From Alentia gelatinosa (lineage: Eukaryota > Annelida > Polychaeta > Phyllodocida > Polynoidae): 64,000 nucleotides of DNA. Shown one piece after another: positions 56,278 through 64,000 of this stretch (position 1 is its first letter; the number at the start of each line of letters is the position of its first letter). The stretch covers positions 105,135,125 to 105,199,124 of the forward strand of contig OX465581.1 of assembly GCA_950022655.1 (NCBI GenBank), given 5' to 3'. The notes beneath the pieces are model-generated. The model worked only from the letters and a program-made list of their open reading frames with translations. It was not told where the DNA came from and did not search any database. A program made the position numbers and the translations under genes.

Positions 56278-56647
56278 TACTAGGAGCAAATAGTATGTTC
56301 ATCATTAATGCAATTATAAATGTATAACAATTAAAAAGTTTGAGTTAGATTTAGCCTATGGATAGTTTTCTGTGACCCACCTGCACCCAGTCAACTTGCC
56401 ATTTCTGTAACTGCCTATCAAGGATCCAAACACATCAAGCACCAGTGGGTCTTGAGGTATTTTGGTCAGTTGGGCATGCCTCGCAGAGACAGTGACACTG
56501 GCTCCCTGCTCTGTTCTCATTATCACAGTGTACAGCACACAGACAGTGAAGTGATAATTTGTATGCAGTATCCTGAAAGTCTATATGGACCCCTCTAAAC
56601 TCTAGGTGATGTATATATAATGCGTGCAAGCATGCTCTAAAAAGCAC
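56278..56647 (+). repeat. dispersed repeat family C, copy 5
   Basis: Best preserved plus copy: actaggagcaaatagtatgt, agcctatggatagttttctg, taactgcctatcaaggatcc, aagcaccagtgggtcttgag, tatcacagtgtacagcacac, ctgaaagtctatatggaccc and gcgtgcaagcatgctctaaa. Confidence 0.85.
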
Positions 56648-56744
56648 AAGGGAGGCTAAACTGATGTGGCCTTTGACTGATAAGGCTTTCCTTCTTTACT
56701 TTAGAACAAATCCAGTTACATTCAGTCATTTGTCAAACTTTTGA

Positions 56745-56965
56745 TCCAGCTCAATGGCTAAGTGGTAGAGGTGTTTACCTCAAGCATGGGAGGTCATGGG
56801 TTCAAACCCCGGTCAGGTTATACCAAAGACTTACACAATGGTACCGGAACCCACTGCTTATTTGGCTTAACACCTGCCATTAGAATTAGGAGATGGGGCT
56901 AGGGCCCGATTGGAAGAATGGCTGTAGCACTAAAAAAATTGCTTAAGAATGAGAGAGAAAAAAGA
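56745..56965 (+). mobile_element. tRNA-derived SINE family H, copy 1
   Basis: The head has ctcaatggctaagtggtaga (A-box-like) and gggttcaaaccccggtcagg (B-box-like). The body has accggaacccactgcttatt, cctgccattagaattaggag and agggcccgattggaagaatg. An A-rich tail follows. An inverted partner lies at 60965-61135. It sits within or next to the LTR region of the Ty3/Gypsy element. Confidence 0.85.
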
Positions 56966-56999
56966 GAAAAGTATATGATAGTGGTCACATTTCTGATGG

Positions 57000-57236
57000 T
57001 ACATAGGCTACTGATATGTGCAATATGTGATAACTGATATAATTGCTCTTTCGGAACACAGACTAGATCTTGTCATTTGTTAGTAGTATAAACACACTCT
57101 GCTCATCTGATGAGGAATAATCATCTTCTGAAGATATTTCTTGTATGAGTTATAGTGCTGCTCAGCTATTTCTTTAAAGTCTCACTACACAGAGTATATA
57201 TATTAAGGTCTCACAACAGAGAGTATATATATAACA
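57000..57236 (-). mobile_element. probable 3' LTR portion of the Ty3/Gypsy element
   Basis: On the minus strand, TGTTATATATATACTCTCTG begins directly after a purine-rich tract (ctaaaaagggaggag, at 57237-57251), the position expected for the LTR start after a polypurine tract. A second similar tatatatactctgtgtagtg block follows about 30 bases on. The far end of the LTR was not located, and no matching 5' LTR is seen near 60.7 kb. Confidence 0.5.
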
Positions 57237-57462
57237 CTCCTCCCTTTTTAGTTAGTTTTTTATATACCTTTGCAACTCAAAATAACAGGCAATACTCTGA
57301 AATGTCCCAGTAGATATAGGTAAAACTTGTCATGAAATAGCTTGCTTTTGCTTTCATTGATAGTCACAGAAACTAAACTTGTTGATACACATAATGTTAA
57401 CTACATTCGCATTCTTTTAAACTCAATGTTTCTTTACCTGACTCATAACCATACTCAACAAT

Positions 57463-57985
57463 TTATAAATTCAGTTTCTCTGGTGGTTTACTTATTCTGG
57501 TTGACTTCCAAAAAGTGGGAGTCAAAATTGGAGTTGTTTGGTTTAGTGTAGGAGGCAGAAGATTAGGTGTAGGAGGCACATTGCTGTCTTGCTGATTAGC
57601 CTTACAGTCAGTTGGTGAAATACTAGGGCTTGGCATGGCAGCAGGGCCTATGACCATCGGTGGTGGGTGTGCAATGGAAGTAGGTACTGGAGTAGCATCC
57701 ACATCATTGCTGTTCTCATGATAATGTGGCTCGGTAGGTACTCGAGCACAAATGTGGTCAATGTGCTTTCCAAAGTTGTCCATCCTCAAGATGTACTGTA
57801 TAGATAACAGGACTTAATTTTGATTCTAATGCTCCAGAGATCCATTGGGGCATACCAGCAAATTTCACTACCCATACTGCATCTCCAACATAGAACTCAT
57901 CCTTGGTGGACTGGTGACTCTTAATTGCAGATGATTGTCTCTCTAGCACCTTCGCTGATACTGAAAGAAAGAAAGTAAGAAACAT
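57463..57985 (-). pseudogene. Ty3/Gypsy Pol C-terminal tail
   Basis: Two overlapping frames. The first has FYVGDAVWVVKFAGMPQW and VHLEDGQLWKAHIDHICAR, the SH3-like segment and linker that follow the integrase core. The second is proline-rich and ends with STRISKPPEKLNL, a basic end common in this group. The switch between frames falls near the KAH-IDHICAR join, so there is a frameshift. Confidence 0.75.
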
Positions 57986-58085
57986 GGTTTTCGTTTCATC
58001 AAAAGTTCAGCTGGTGTTTGTCTAGTGGTGGTCTGTGGTGTGACTCTATAACTTGCTAGAAAACCATATACTCTATCTTCAAGTT

Positions 58086-58610
58086 CTAGAGAGTATGACT
58101 GTGTTTTTTTAGTCCCTCTTTGATTGTCTGGACAGCTCTCTCGGCTAAACCATTACTTGTTGGGTGATATGGTGATGTACATACATGCTTGATAGCATTC
58201 TGTTTACAAAAGTCTTGTAATTCCGAACTGGTGAAGCAGGTACTATTATCGCTGACAACCATAACCGGAAGACCATGAGTGGCAATAGTCTGTCTTAATT
58301 TGTTGATAGTTGCTTTAGAAGTGGATGTATTCATGACATGTGCATGAATGTATTTTGAATGTACATCCAGAATTACCAAAATCATTTTACCTTCAAAAGG
58401 GCCTGCATGGATTCTATGCCATGGTTTTCCCAGCCACTCCCATGGTTGTAGTTGGGAAGGTGGTGAAGACTTTGATTGGATATGATATTGTTGACATTCT
58501 TTCACTTTTTGTTCAGTGTCAGCATCAATTCCTGGCCACCAGACATAGCTAAAAGCCAAAGATTTCATTCTTACAATTCCTGGATGTGATTCATGTAGTT
58601 CCTCAAGAAC
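58086..58610 (-). pseudogene. Ty3/Gypsy integrase, defective
   Basis: The N-terminal zinc-binding domain is visible as LHESHPGIVRMKSL, with YVWWPGIDADTEQKVKECQQ next. The second cysteine of the expected CxxC pair is replaced by Tyr. In the catalytic core, the segment that normally carries the first Asp (H-x-D-x-AGPF) is shortened to RIHAGPF, so that Asp is missing. The second Asp (VVSDNSTCFTS) and the Glu (NGLAERAVQTIKEG) are present. Loss of one catalytic acid and one zinc ligand argues against activity. Confidence 0.88.
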
Positions 58611-58639
58611 TCTATCTCAGGCTTGAGGCGGAATAACAA

Positions 58640-59045
58640 CTCTAGCACCCCACAATAGGCATCCTTGTTCAGAAGATAGTTCTTCCCTCCTGCGATAGCA
58701 AGAAGATATCTCTTTCTGCATAAGGCTAACCTTGCACAACATGCTGGTGTACTGATGATAGTATTGGGTCTTTAGCAGTCCAGGCAGCTACCTATGGTGC
58801 AGTTACCATGTTAGATCCAAGGGCCTCAAAAGAGAGTATGATCTATGCAGGCACAGGTACTGATGATGGGGGCATTGCTACCAGTAAACAACTGGTCCAT
58901 CTGCACCAACACCATATGGCGATGCATCACAGCCCAAAATCAGGGGCAATGATGGATTGTATGGTACCAGAACCTGTGATGAAAGCAGCAGTTGTTTTGA
59001 TTTGATGAAAGCTCGTTCTTGAACCAACTTCCTTCTGCAATAGTT
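58640..59045 (-). pseudogene. Ty3/Gypsy RNase H, decayed
   Basis: The segment LILGCDASPYGVGADG near 58945-58897 matches the D-A-S-x-x-G-x-G start of the RNase H domain. The rest is broken by stops and frame changes. Confidence 0.7.
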
Positions 59046-59048
59046 GGA

Positions 59049-59890
59049 TCAGGGATGCAAGCATGGAGTTAAGATCCTAAGGACTTTGTGATAATAATTC
59101 ACTATCCCCAGGTAACTGCGAAGTTCACTCACATTTGTAGGTCTCGGAGCCTTCTGTAGTGCTTCTACCTTTTCTGTGGTCAGGTGGATTCCTTGAGCAT
59201 CCACCTTGTGACCTAGATAGACACACTTCTCACCTCTTAGTCGAAGCCCTGCCTGCTGCAGTCGACCCAGTACAGTCATCAAGTTTTTATATGCCTCCTC
59301 CCTTGCCCTGCCTGACACCAAAATATCATCCAGATAGAATGCAACTATGGGTATACCCTGCAATAATTGTTCCAGGATTCTCTGAAAAATACCTGGTGCT
59401 GAAGATACCCCAAAATACCGATGCGTATACACTGGAATAAACGTTTGGTTGTATCGATTGTAGTGAGCTCACAAGATTCCACACTAAGGACTACTTGTTG
59501 GTATGCATGATTAAGATCCAGTTTCGAAAAGCACACACTTCCAGCTAGTTTCTGATACAAGTCATCGATGTTGGGAATTGGATACTTATCAACCTTAGGG
59601 GCTTTGTTTACAGTTAGTTTGTATTCCCCACATATACGCACTTCCCCATTTGGTTTCAAAATTGGAACAATAGGTGCATGCCAATATGCAAATTCAAACT
59701 TTTTGATAACACCATCACGTGCAAGACAATCTAACTCAGCTTCAGCTTTGTTTTTGAATGACCAAGGTATAGGCCTAGCTCGGAATTGTTATGGTTTAGC
59801 ATCACGGTCAATGTACAGTATAGCTTCATAACCTTTCAACTTATCAAGGCCTGGTTTGAATAGTTCTGGAAACAACTTCTTGTAGTCTAC
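59049..59890 (-). pseudogene. Ty3/Gypsy reverse transcriptase, frameshifted
   Basis: The RT begins around FKPGLDKLKGYEA and CLARDGVIKKFEFAYWHAPI. It continues with KPNGEVRICGEYKLTVN, then FSKLDLNHAYQQV (motif A with its Asp). A frame change near 59430 is followed by FGVSSAPGIFQRILEQLLQG, AFYLDDILVSG (the YxDD motif, intact) and KCVYLGHKVDAQGIHLT. The connection region SYLGIVNYYHKVL follows. The catalytic motifs survive, but the frame is disrupted. Confidence 0.9.
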
Positions 59891-60263
59891 CTCGGGGAGT
59901 GCAAGTACAGATGACCAATCCAATCATTACCTAGCAGACATGGTCTATACCCTTTATCTATCAATGCATCAAGTTATAATGACTGACCTGCATGCTGTAC
60001 ATTCATTGTCATGCAACCAAGTGGAAGAAGACTTGCACCTGAAAATACCAAAGTACAGGTAAGCTGGTTTTACATAACACCAGATTGACCAGTTTGACCT
60101 TTTTACTACCAGCTGTATTATATAGGTTATACTGATACTCAATATCATCATCTGGCTGCAATGCTGTTGCACCCTGTTCAGCCTGAACAAAGTTAGCTTC
60201 AGATTGCTTACACACATTACGAAAATGATTGAAACAAGTATATTTATGGCTTTTTTCCCCCAT
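59891..60263 (-). pseudogene. zinc-knuckle and protease remnant
   Basis: Just after gag, CPAWGKK... and YTCFNHFRNVCK represent a retroviral-type zinc knuckle whose residues fall in two frames. Further on, LPLGCMTMNVQ and CLLGNDWIGHL correspond to the end of a protease domain. The expected active-site Asp-Ser/Thr-Gly motif could not be found. Confidence 0.6.
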
Positions 60264-60272
60264 GCAGGACAG

Positions 60273-60650
60273 TCATTTTCTGATGAGGAGTGCCCCCACA
60301 ACCAGGACACGATGTCTTCTTGTTAGAAGATCATGAAACTCACAGTTTTTAGATAGACTGATAAGTCTGGTATGAAACTGATCAATAATTTCATTTGCCT
60401 CTTGGTATGCTTGCCTAAACAGATAAATTTTGTACTCCTTGTTGTGCTTTGGTGCAAAGTAATCAGTGAGCCTAGTTATTGCAGTGGCAAACATTGTAGT
60501 TTCATCAATGCCTAGGGATATGGCAACATCCAATGCATCATCTGCCAAATGCATTATAAATACTGAAGTCTTTTTGTTTTCCTCAGTGATACTTTTGTAT
60601 ACCTGGAAATGAGGAAATTTTAAGATCCATCTCTCCCACCGCTTAGCCAC
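60273..60650 (-). pseudogene. Ty3/Gypsy gag fragment
   Basis: A 125-codon frame begins with RWERWILKFPHFQVYKSI and continues with IMHLADDALDVAISLGI, then LTDYFAPKHNKEYKIYLFRQ and EIIDQFHTRLISLSKNCEF. This is the capsid-region pattern W-x-x-W-x-x-x-F ... YF-x-P-x-x-N-x-x-Y-x-x-F-x-R-Q ... F-x-x-RL-x-x-x-x-x-x-C-x-F found in Gypsy-type Gag. The frame drifts after CEF. Confidence 0.88.
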
Positions 60651-60964
60651 AAACTCTAGAGGTTGTAATTGGATGGGTGGTAGAACAAAGTCACTAATTT
60701 TTTGCTAAATTCACAATTCACTCAAGAATGTCAGAACAATGTAGATTTGAGAGTACTGACCGTGTTGACCAGTTTACAACAACACACAAGTTGGATGGAT
60801 CTACTTGGCTAGATCACAGATTGGTTTACTCAAACTGCACTACTGTCTCAATACAACTATAATGGTCCACAGAAATGTCTCAAAAGTTCTGCATGAATTA
60901 TGGTATTGTCCAACTTTTTTTCTTTTCCATTTGGTACTGCTGACACAAGCTAGTACATTACCTT

Positions 60965-61135
60965 TGCTTGGGAGCACGGCTATAGAGTCGTTCTTCCATT
61001 CGGGCCCTTGCCCCTACTCATTCTAATGGTCGGTGTTAAACCGAATGGGCAGTGGGTACCATTTTTGTGTATGTATTTGGTATGACCCAGCCAGGGTTTG
61101 AATCTTCCAATATCTGGGAGCCTGTGTTCTACAGA
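60965..61135 (-). mobile_element. tRNA-derived SINE family H, copy 2
   Basis: Reading the minus strand gives gattcaaaccctggctgggt (B box), taccaaatacatacacaaaa, accattagaatgagtagggg and caagggcccgaatggaagaa, the same order as copy 1. The A-box end is missing or diverged. Confidence 0.82.
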
Positions 61136-61424
61136 TGTTTAAAATCAGGTCTTCAGACCAGGTTTTGAACATCAGGGAAAACAGGAATCAGAAGACACAG
61201 GGTCACACTTATTTGAACAATGTTTCTATAAAACATAGATGATGATGATAACAAAGGTGAGAAATGATGAGTGGTACTAAGCATCACTGCCCGACCGTCC
61301 TAATGGACCGCATGACGGTGGCGACCTGGCCTCTTTCTCACCCACAGTACGATTGCAGCATTGGCTAAGAGACTGAACCTGGTCAGTCATGCACTGGAGA
61401 CACAGACTCCCATCTTGTCCAACC

Positions 61425-62310
61425 AGAGGAGGAGGTGGCTGTTTTCGAGCCAGAGCCCAGCCCATCCGTAGGTCCTGCTCTGGTGGAGACCCTCCCGGAG
61501 ATTCAGGGGGAGCTGGACCCTCAAATGACAGTGTCTACCTAGAGCAAGGAGGTTGCTGAGGAATCCACAGAAAGGAAGGAAGAGCAGGCCCCCGATCCTA
61601 CCCCTAAGGAGCATGTGGGGCGGCCCCTGAAAGTGAAACATAGGGTACAACTGGTGAACTCTGTGGCAGCGAATAAGGAGTATGCTATACCCTTTGACGT
61701 GCTGAAATGGGCCCTTTCAAAGTGGGGTGATAAATCACTCGTCTGGGTCCTGCCCTCAGCCGGGGTTGGGATTTGAGTCAGGAGATGCAGTTGCCATGGT
61801 ACAGTGAGACAAATACCATACTCTCCACCTTGAGCATGACCAAAAGGGGCCATCAATGAAGTATGCACACAGAATTTCTGAAAATTTGGACCCCCCACCT
61901 TCCCTCCCAGTCTTGTATGCAATAGAACAAAGGAAGAGCATACACAAAATATTCAAAATGTTTGGCACCCCCCCACCCCACCCTCAGTGCATATATACTT
62001 TATGAATGGCCCCATACCGACTCACTAATACAGACTGACCAACAACAACACCAACAGACCAATACTAATTGACTAAATGCTATACAGACGCCACTTCTGT
62101 GGACCCTGCGCCTCCAGATGCCACACTTCCAACTAACCAATCCTGACTGAATGTAACTGACTAACTGACTGGATGTCATTTTTTTAAAAAGGAAGAACCC
62201 TAAAACAAAGTCATATTGCATTCTCCTGGCTGTACCTGTATTGATCCCTACCCAATTCTCCTCATCAACCAAGATGGTGTACTTTTAATTCAAAAGAAGC
62301 ATCTTCAGAC
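61425..62310 (+). repeat. ~1-kb LINE-derived unit, first of two tandem copies
   Basis: Pairs with 62455-63300 at an offset of about 1032 bases, for example gggggagctggaccctcaaa, gatcctacccctaaggagca, gtgaactctgtggcagcgaa, ccctcagccggggttgg and gactcactaatacagactga. The coding-looking part reads PSPSVGPALVETLPEIQGEL, then (after an in-frame TAG) KEHVGRPLKVKHRVQLVNSV and ANKEYAIPFDVLKWALSKW. It is acidic and proline-rich, like a LINE ORF1 hinge region. A copy of the catccataaagta MITE is embedded at about 61850-62010. Confidence 0.8.
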
Positions 62311-62454
62311 CAACAAAAGTTGTCTAGCCAGAGCAGACAGAGGGAGAGGAAATAGACCCCACCGAGAAAGCTGATGACGAGATAATTGTGGTTGACTCTC
62401 CCCCTAGGGAGCTGCCTGTTGGAAGCTCACCACCACCAGAGATGAAGCTGGAAC

Positions 62455-63300
62455 CAGAGGAGGAGGCGGCTAGTGTCGTCGTGCCAGAGCCCAGCCCATC
62501 TGCAGGTCCGGCTCCAGTGGAGACCCTCCTGGAGATTCAGGGGGAGCTGGACCCTCAAATGACACCGTCCACCTAAAGCAAGGAGGTGGCTGAAGCCACA
62601 GAAAGGAAAGAAGAGCAGGCCCCCAATCCTACCCCTAAGGAGCATGTGGGGTGACCCCAGAGAGTGAAACGTAGGGAACAACTGGTGAACTCTGTGGCAG
62701 CGAATAAGGAGTATGCTATACCCTTAGATGTGCTGAAATGGGCCCTCTCGAAATGGGATGGTGAATCACATGTCAGGGTCCTGCCCTCAGCCGGGGTTGG
62801 GGATTCGAGTCAGGAGATACAGTTGCCATGGTACAATGAGACAAATACCATACTCTCCATCTTTAGCATAACCAATAGGGGCCATCAATGAAATATATAT
62901 GCAGAATTTCTGAAAATTTGGACCCCCCACCTTCCCTCTCAGTCTTGTACGCAATAGAACAAAGGAAGAGCATACACAAAATATCCAAAATGTATGACAC
63001 CTCCCCACCCCACTCTCAGTGCGTAGATACTTTATGGATGACACCATACTGACTCACTAATACAGACTGACCAACAACAACACCAACAGACCAATACTAA
63101 TTGACTAAATGCTATACAGACGCCACTTCTGCGGACACTGCACACTAACTAACCGATCCTGACTGAATGTAACTTACTGATTGACTGAATGTCAATAAAA
63201 AAGACCATGGAAGAACCCTAAAACAGAGTATTGATCCTTACCCACTCTCTTCATCAACCAAGATGGTGTTCTTTTAGTTAGAAAGAAGCATCTTCAGACC
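62455..63300 (+). repeat. ~1-kb LINE-derived unit, second tandem copy
   Basis: Reads EEEAASVVVPEPSPSAGPAP and VETLLEIQGELDPQ, then a stop. It then gives REQLVNSVAANKEYAIPLDV, LKWALSKWDGESHVRVLPSA and EIQLPWYNETNTILSI. The copy of the catccataaagta MITE is at the same relative place as in the first unit, so it was present before the duplication. The end runs directly into the LINE ORF2 zinc-knuckle tail. Confidence 0.8.
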
Positions 63301-63500
63301 AACAAGCGTCTTCAGTAAAAGAAGGGTGATCCAAACATCTGGATGTTCCCATTGTAACGCAGAAGACACTGTAGAACACTTTTTCCTACACTGCCCTAAA
63401 CTAGGCACCCTGTGGTAAAACATAGAACGATACCTGTCATTGTGATGCACCAACAAGCAATGTTAGATCCATTAGCGCAGTCATGGGAAGGTCACATTTA
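63301..63500 (+). pseudogene. LINE ORF2 C-terminal zinc-knuckle (L1/Tx1-like)
   Basis: The frame gives CSHCNAEDTVEHFFLHCPKL followed by GTLW and a stop, then NIERYLSL. C-x-x-C-x(7,8)-H-x(3,4)-C followed by P and, a few residues on, an aromatic W is the CCHC end of L1/Tx1-type ORF2 proteins. The RT core is absent from the window. The remaining sequence to about 63540 is stop-rich. Confidence 0.78.
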
Positions 63501-63840
63501 TATAAATAATGAAATCGTGCTTTGGGGATAGTATAGGGGTATGATGTGAGGTATCAGGTATTAGGCAATCTACTAAACACCCGCTATATGTGGTTACTTC
63601 GATGGAATAATCCGCTTCTGAAGTATCCATTATTTATGGCAGGGGGCAGCCTTTTCCTAGTATTCCTGTGGTGGCCAACTTTATTTGTGTTGGGTCGGGG
63701 TAGGGGATCTTTTGTCTGCTCTTTTTTTAGGGACGAACTTTCTTTTCCCTCATTCTGCTTGGGGGTCAACGTTTTTCAGCTAAACAATGAGGGTTTGACT
63801 CGGTGATATCTGTAAGAAGTTTTGTGCAATGGTTTTTTAC
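63501..63840. other. non-coding, nothing recognised
   Basis: An 86-codon plus frame at 63546-63806 and its opposite-strand frame show no motif or splice border. Confidence 0.35.
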
Positions 63841-63908
63841 CTTGATAATGTGTCTAGCAACAGTGAGATCTGTAGGCAATCCAGTGTGAATGCATCCAGG
63901 TATCTCTT
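63841..63908 (-). CDS. candidate exon, unknown product
   Basis: The acceptor ttctgttgtcgactttcag and donor CAAG/GTAAAAAA bound 68 bases, open in the frame KRYLDAFTLDCLQISLLLDT + LSR. The upstream frame stays open for seven codons before a TAG. The regular leucines suggest a helix. It lies in LINE-rich surroundings, so retroelement origin is possible. Confidence 0.28.
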
Positions 63909-64000
63909 CTGAAAGTCGACAACAGAAGGCTACCCAGTTCCTTCATCACGATGTCTAGTTTTTGTCTCTTATCAATATGCTGCGTTCTCAGAGGCATAGG

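Larger units (their letters stand above)
57237..60700 (-). mobile_element. decayed Ty3/Gypsy LTR retrotransposon body
   Basis: From high to low coordinates: gag-like frame, zinc-knuckle remnant, protease remnant, reverse transcriptase, RNase H, integrase, C-terminal tail and polypurine tract. The gag-PR-RT-RH-IN order defines Ty3/Gypsy (Metaviridae). There is no envelope gene. Every module contains stops or frame changes, and the 5' LTR was not found. The element is therefore a non-functional remnant. The clade is not assigned. Confidence 0.92.

Noticed and set aside
56745..56820. A tRNA gene on the plus strand
   Set aside because: Part of SINE family H; the body and a second copy elsewhere show it is a retroposon head.
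1..64000. CRISPR arrays, prokaryotic operons, rRNA genes
   Set aside because: No regularly spaced direct repeats with unique spacers, no ribosome-binding-site-linked gene strings and no conserved rRNA segment were seen. The sequence is eukaryotic in character.

Overview
This is a metazoan genomic window, most likely from a marine invertebrate. It is AT-rich, has no dense or operon-like coding, and is packed with short mobile-element copies: tRNA-derived SINEs, palindromic and terminal-inverted-repeat (TIR) MITEs, worn non-LTR retrotransposons (LINEs) and one decayed Ty3/Gypsy LTR element. No complete cellular gene is visible. A lophotrochozoan or similar invertebrate is my inference from repeat style, not a measured result.

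Layout. 1-8 kb: a (TTGGG)n pentamer array, a GC-rich island, several short repeats and a LINE tail. 8.0-8.2 kb: the best cellular coding candidate, a minus-strand exon (8043-8195) resembling the end of the NRF1/erect-wing DNA-binding domain. 8.6-16 kb: foldback MITEs, a SINE with an 11-bp target duplication and a LINE C-terminus. 16.5-19.5 kb: a minus-strand exon candidate, a three-copy 102-bp repeat with CRE-like sites, a cysteine-rich ORF, a foldback element and a plus-strand exon candidate. 20-28 kb: two LINE lineages, one with an RNase H domain and one CR1-like, broken up by SINE and MITE insertions. 29-31 kb: small minus-strand exon candidates. 31.7-33.7 kb: a 558-bp TIR element with a TAA duplication, then a GT-rich minisatellite that switches strand. 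36.5-37.4 kb: CCAAT and GC-box-rich DNA followed by a plus-strand exon candidate. 42.5-44.1 kb: a compound purine/pyrimidine minisatellite whose long ORFs are by-products of its repeat periods. 45.7-54.3 kb: more foldback elements, a LINE interrupted by nested TIR elements, a local repeat cluster and a possible divergent promoter near 53.3-53.5 kb. 54.4-56.2 kb: one TIR element inside another. 56.7-61.1 kb: the Ty3/Gypsy element on the minus strand, with related SINE copies in opposite orientation on either side. 61.4-63.5 kb: a tandem duplication of a roughly 1-kb LINE-derived unit, ending in a LINE zinc-knuckle tail.

The most unusual structure is a family of at least five composite foldback elements, near 7.6, 18.2, 41.7, 49.2 and 54.0 kb. 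Each couples a variable long palindrome to a module bounded by inverted TTTATCCTACCCC boxes. The exon candidates probably belong to several unrelated genes with long introns. They are supported only by splice-like borders and open frames, so their confidence is kept low.
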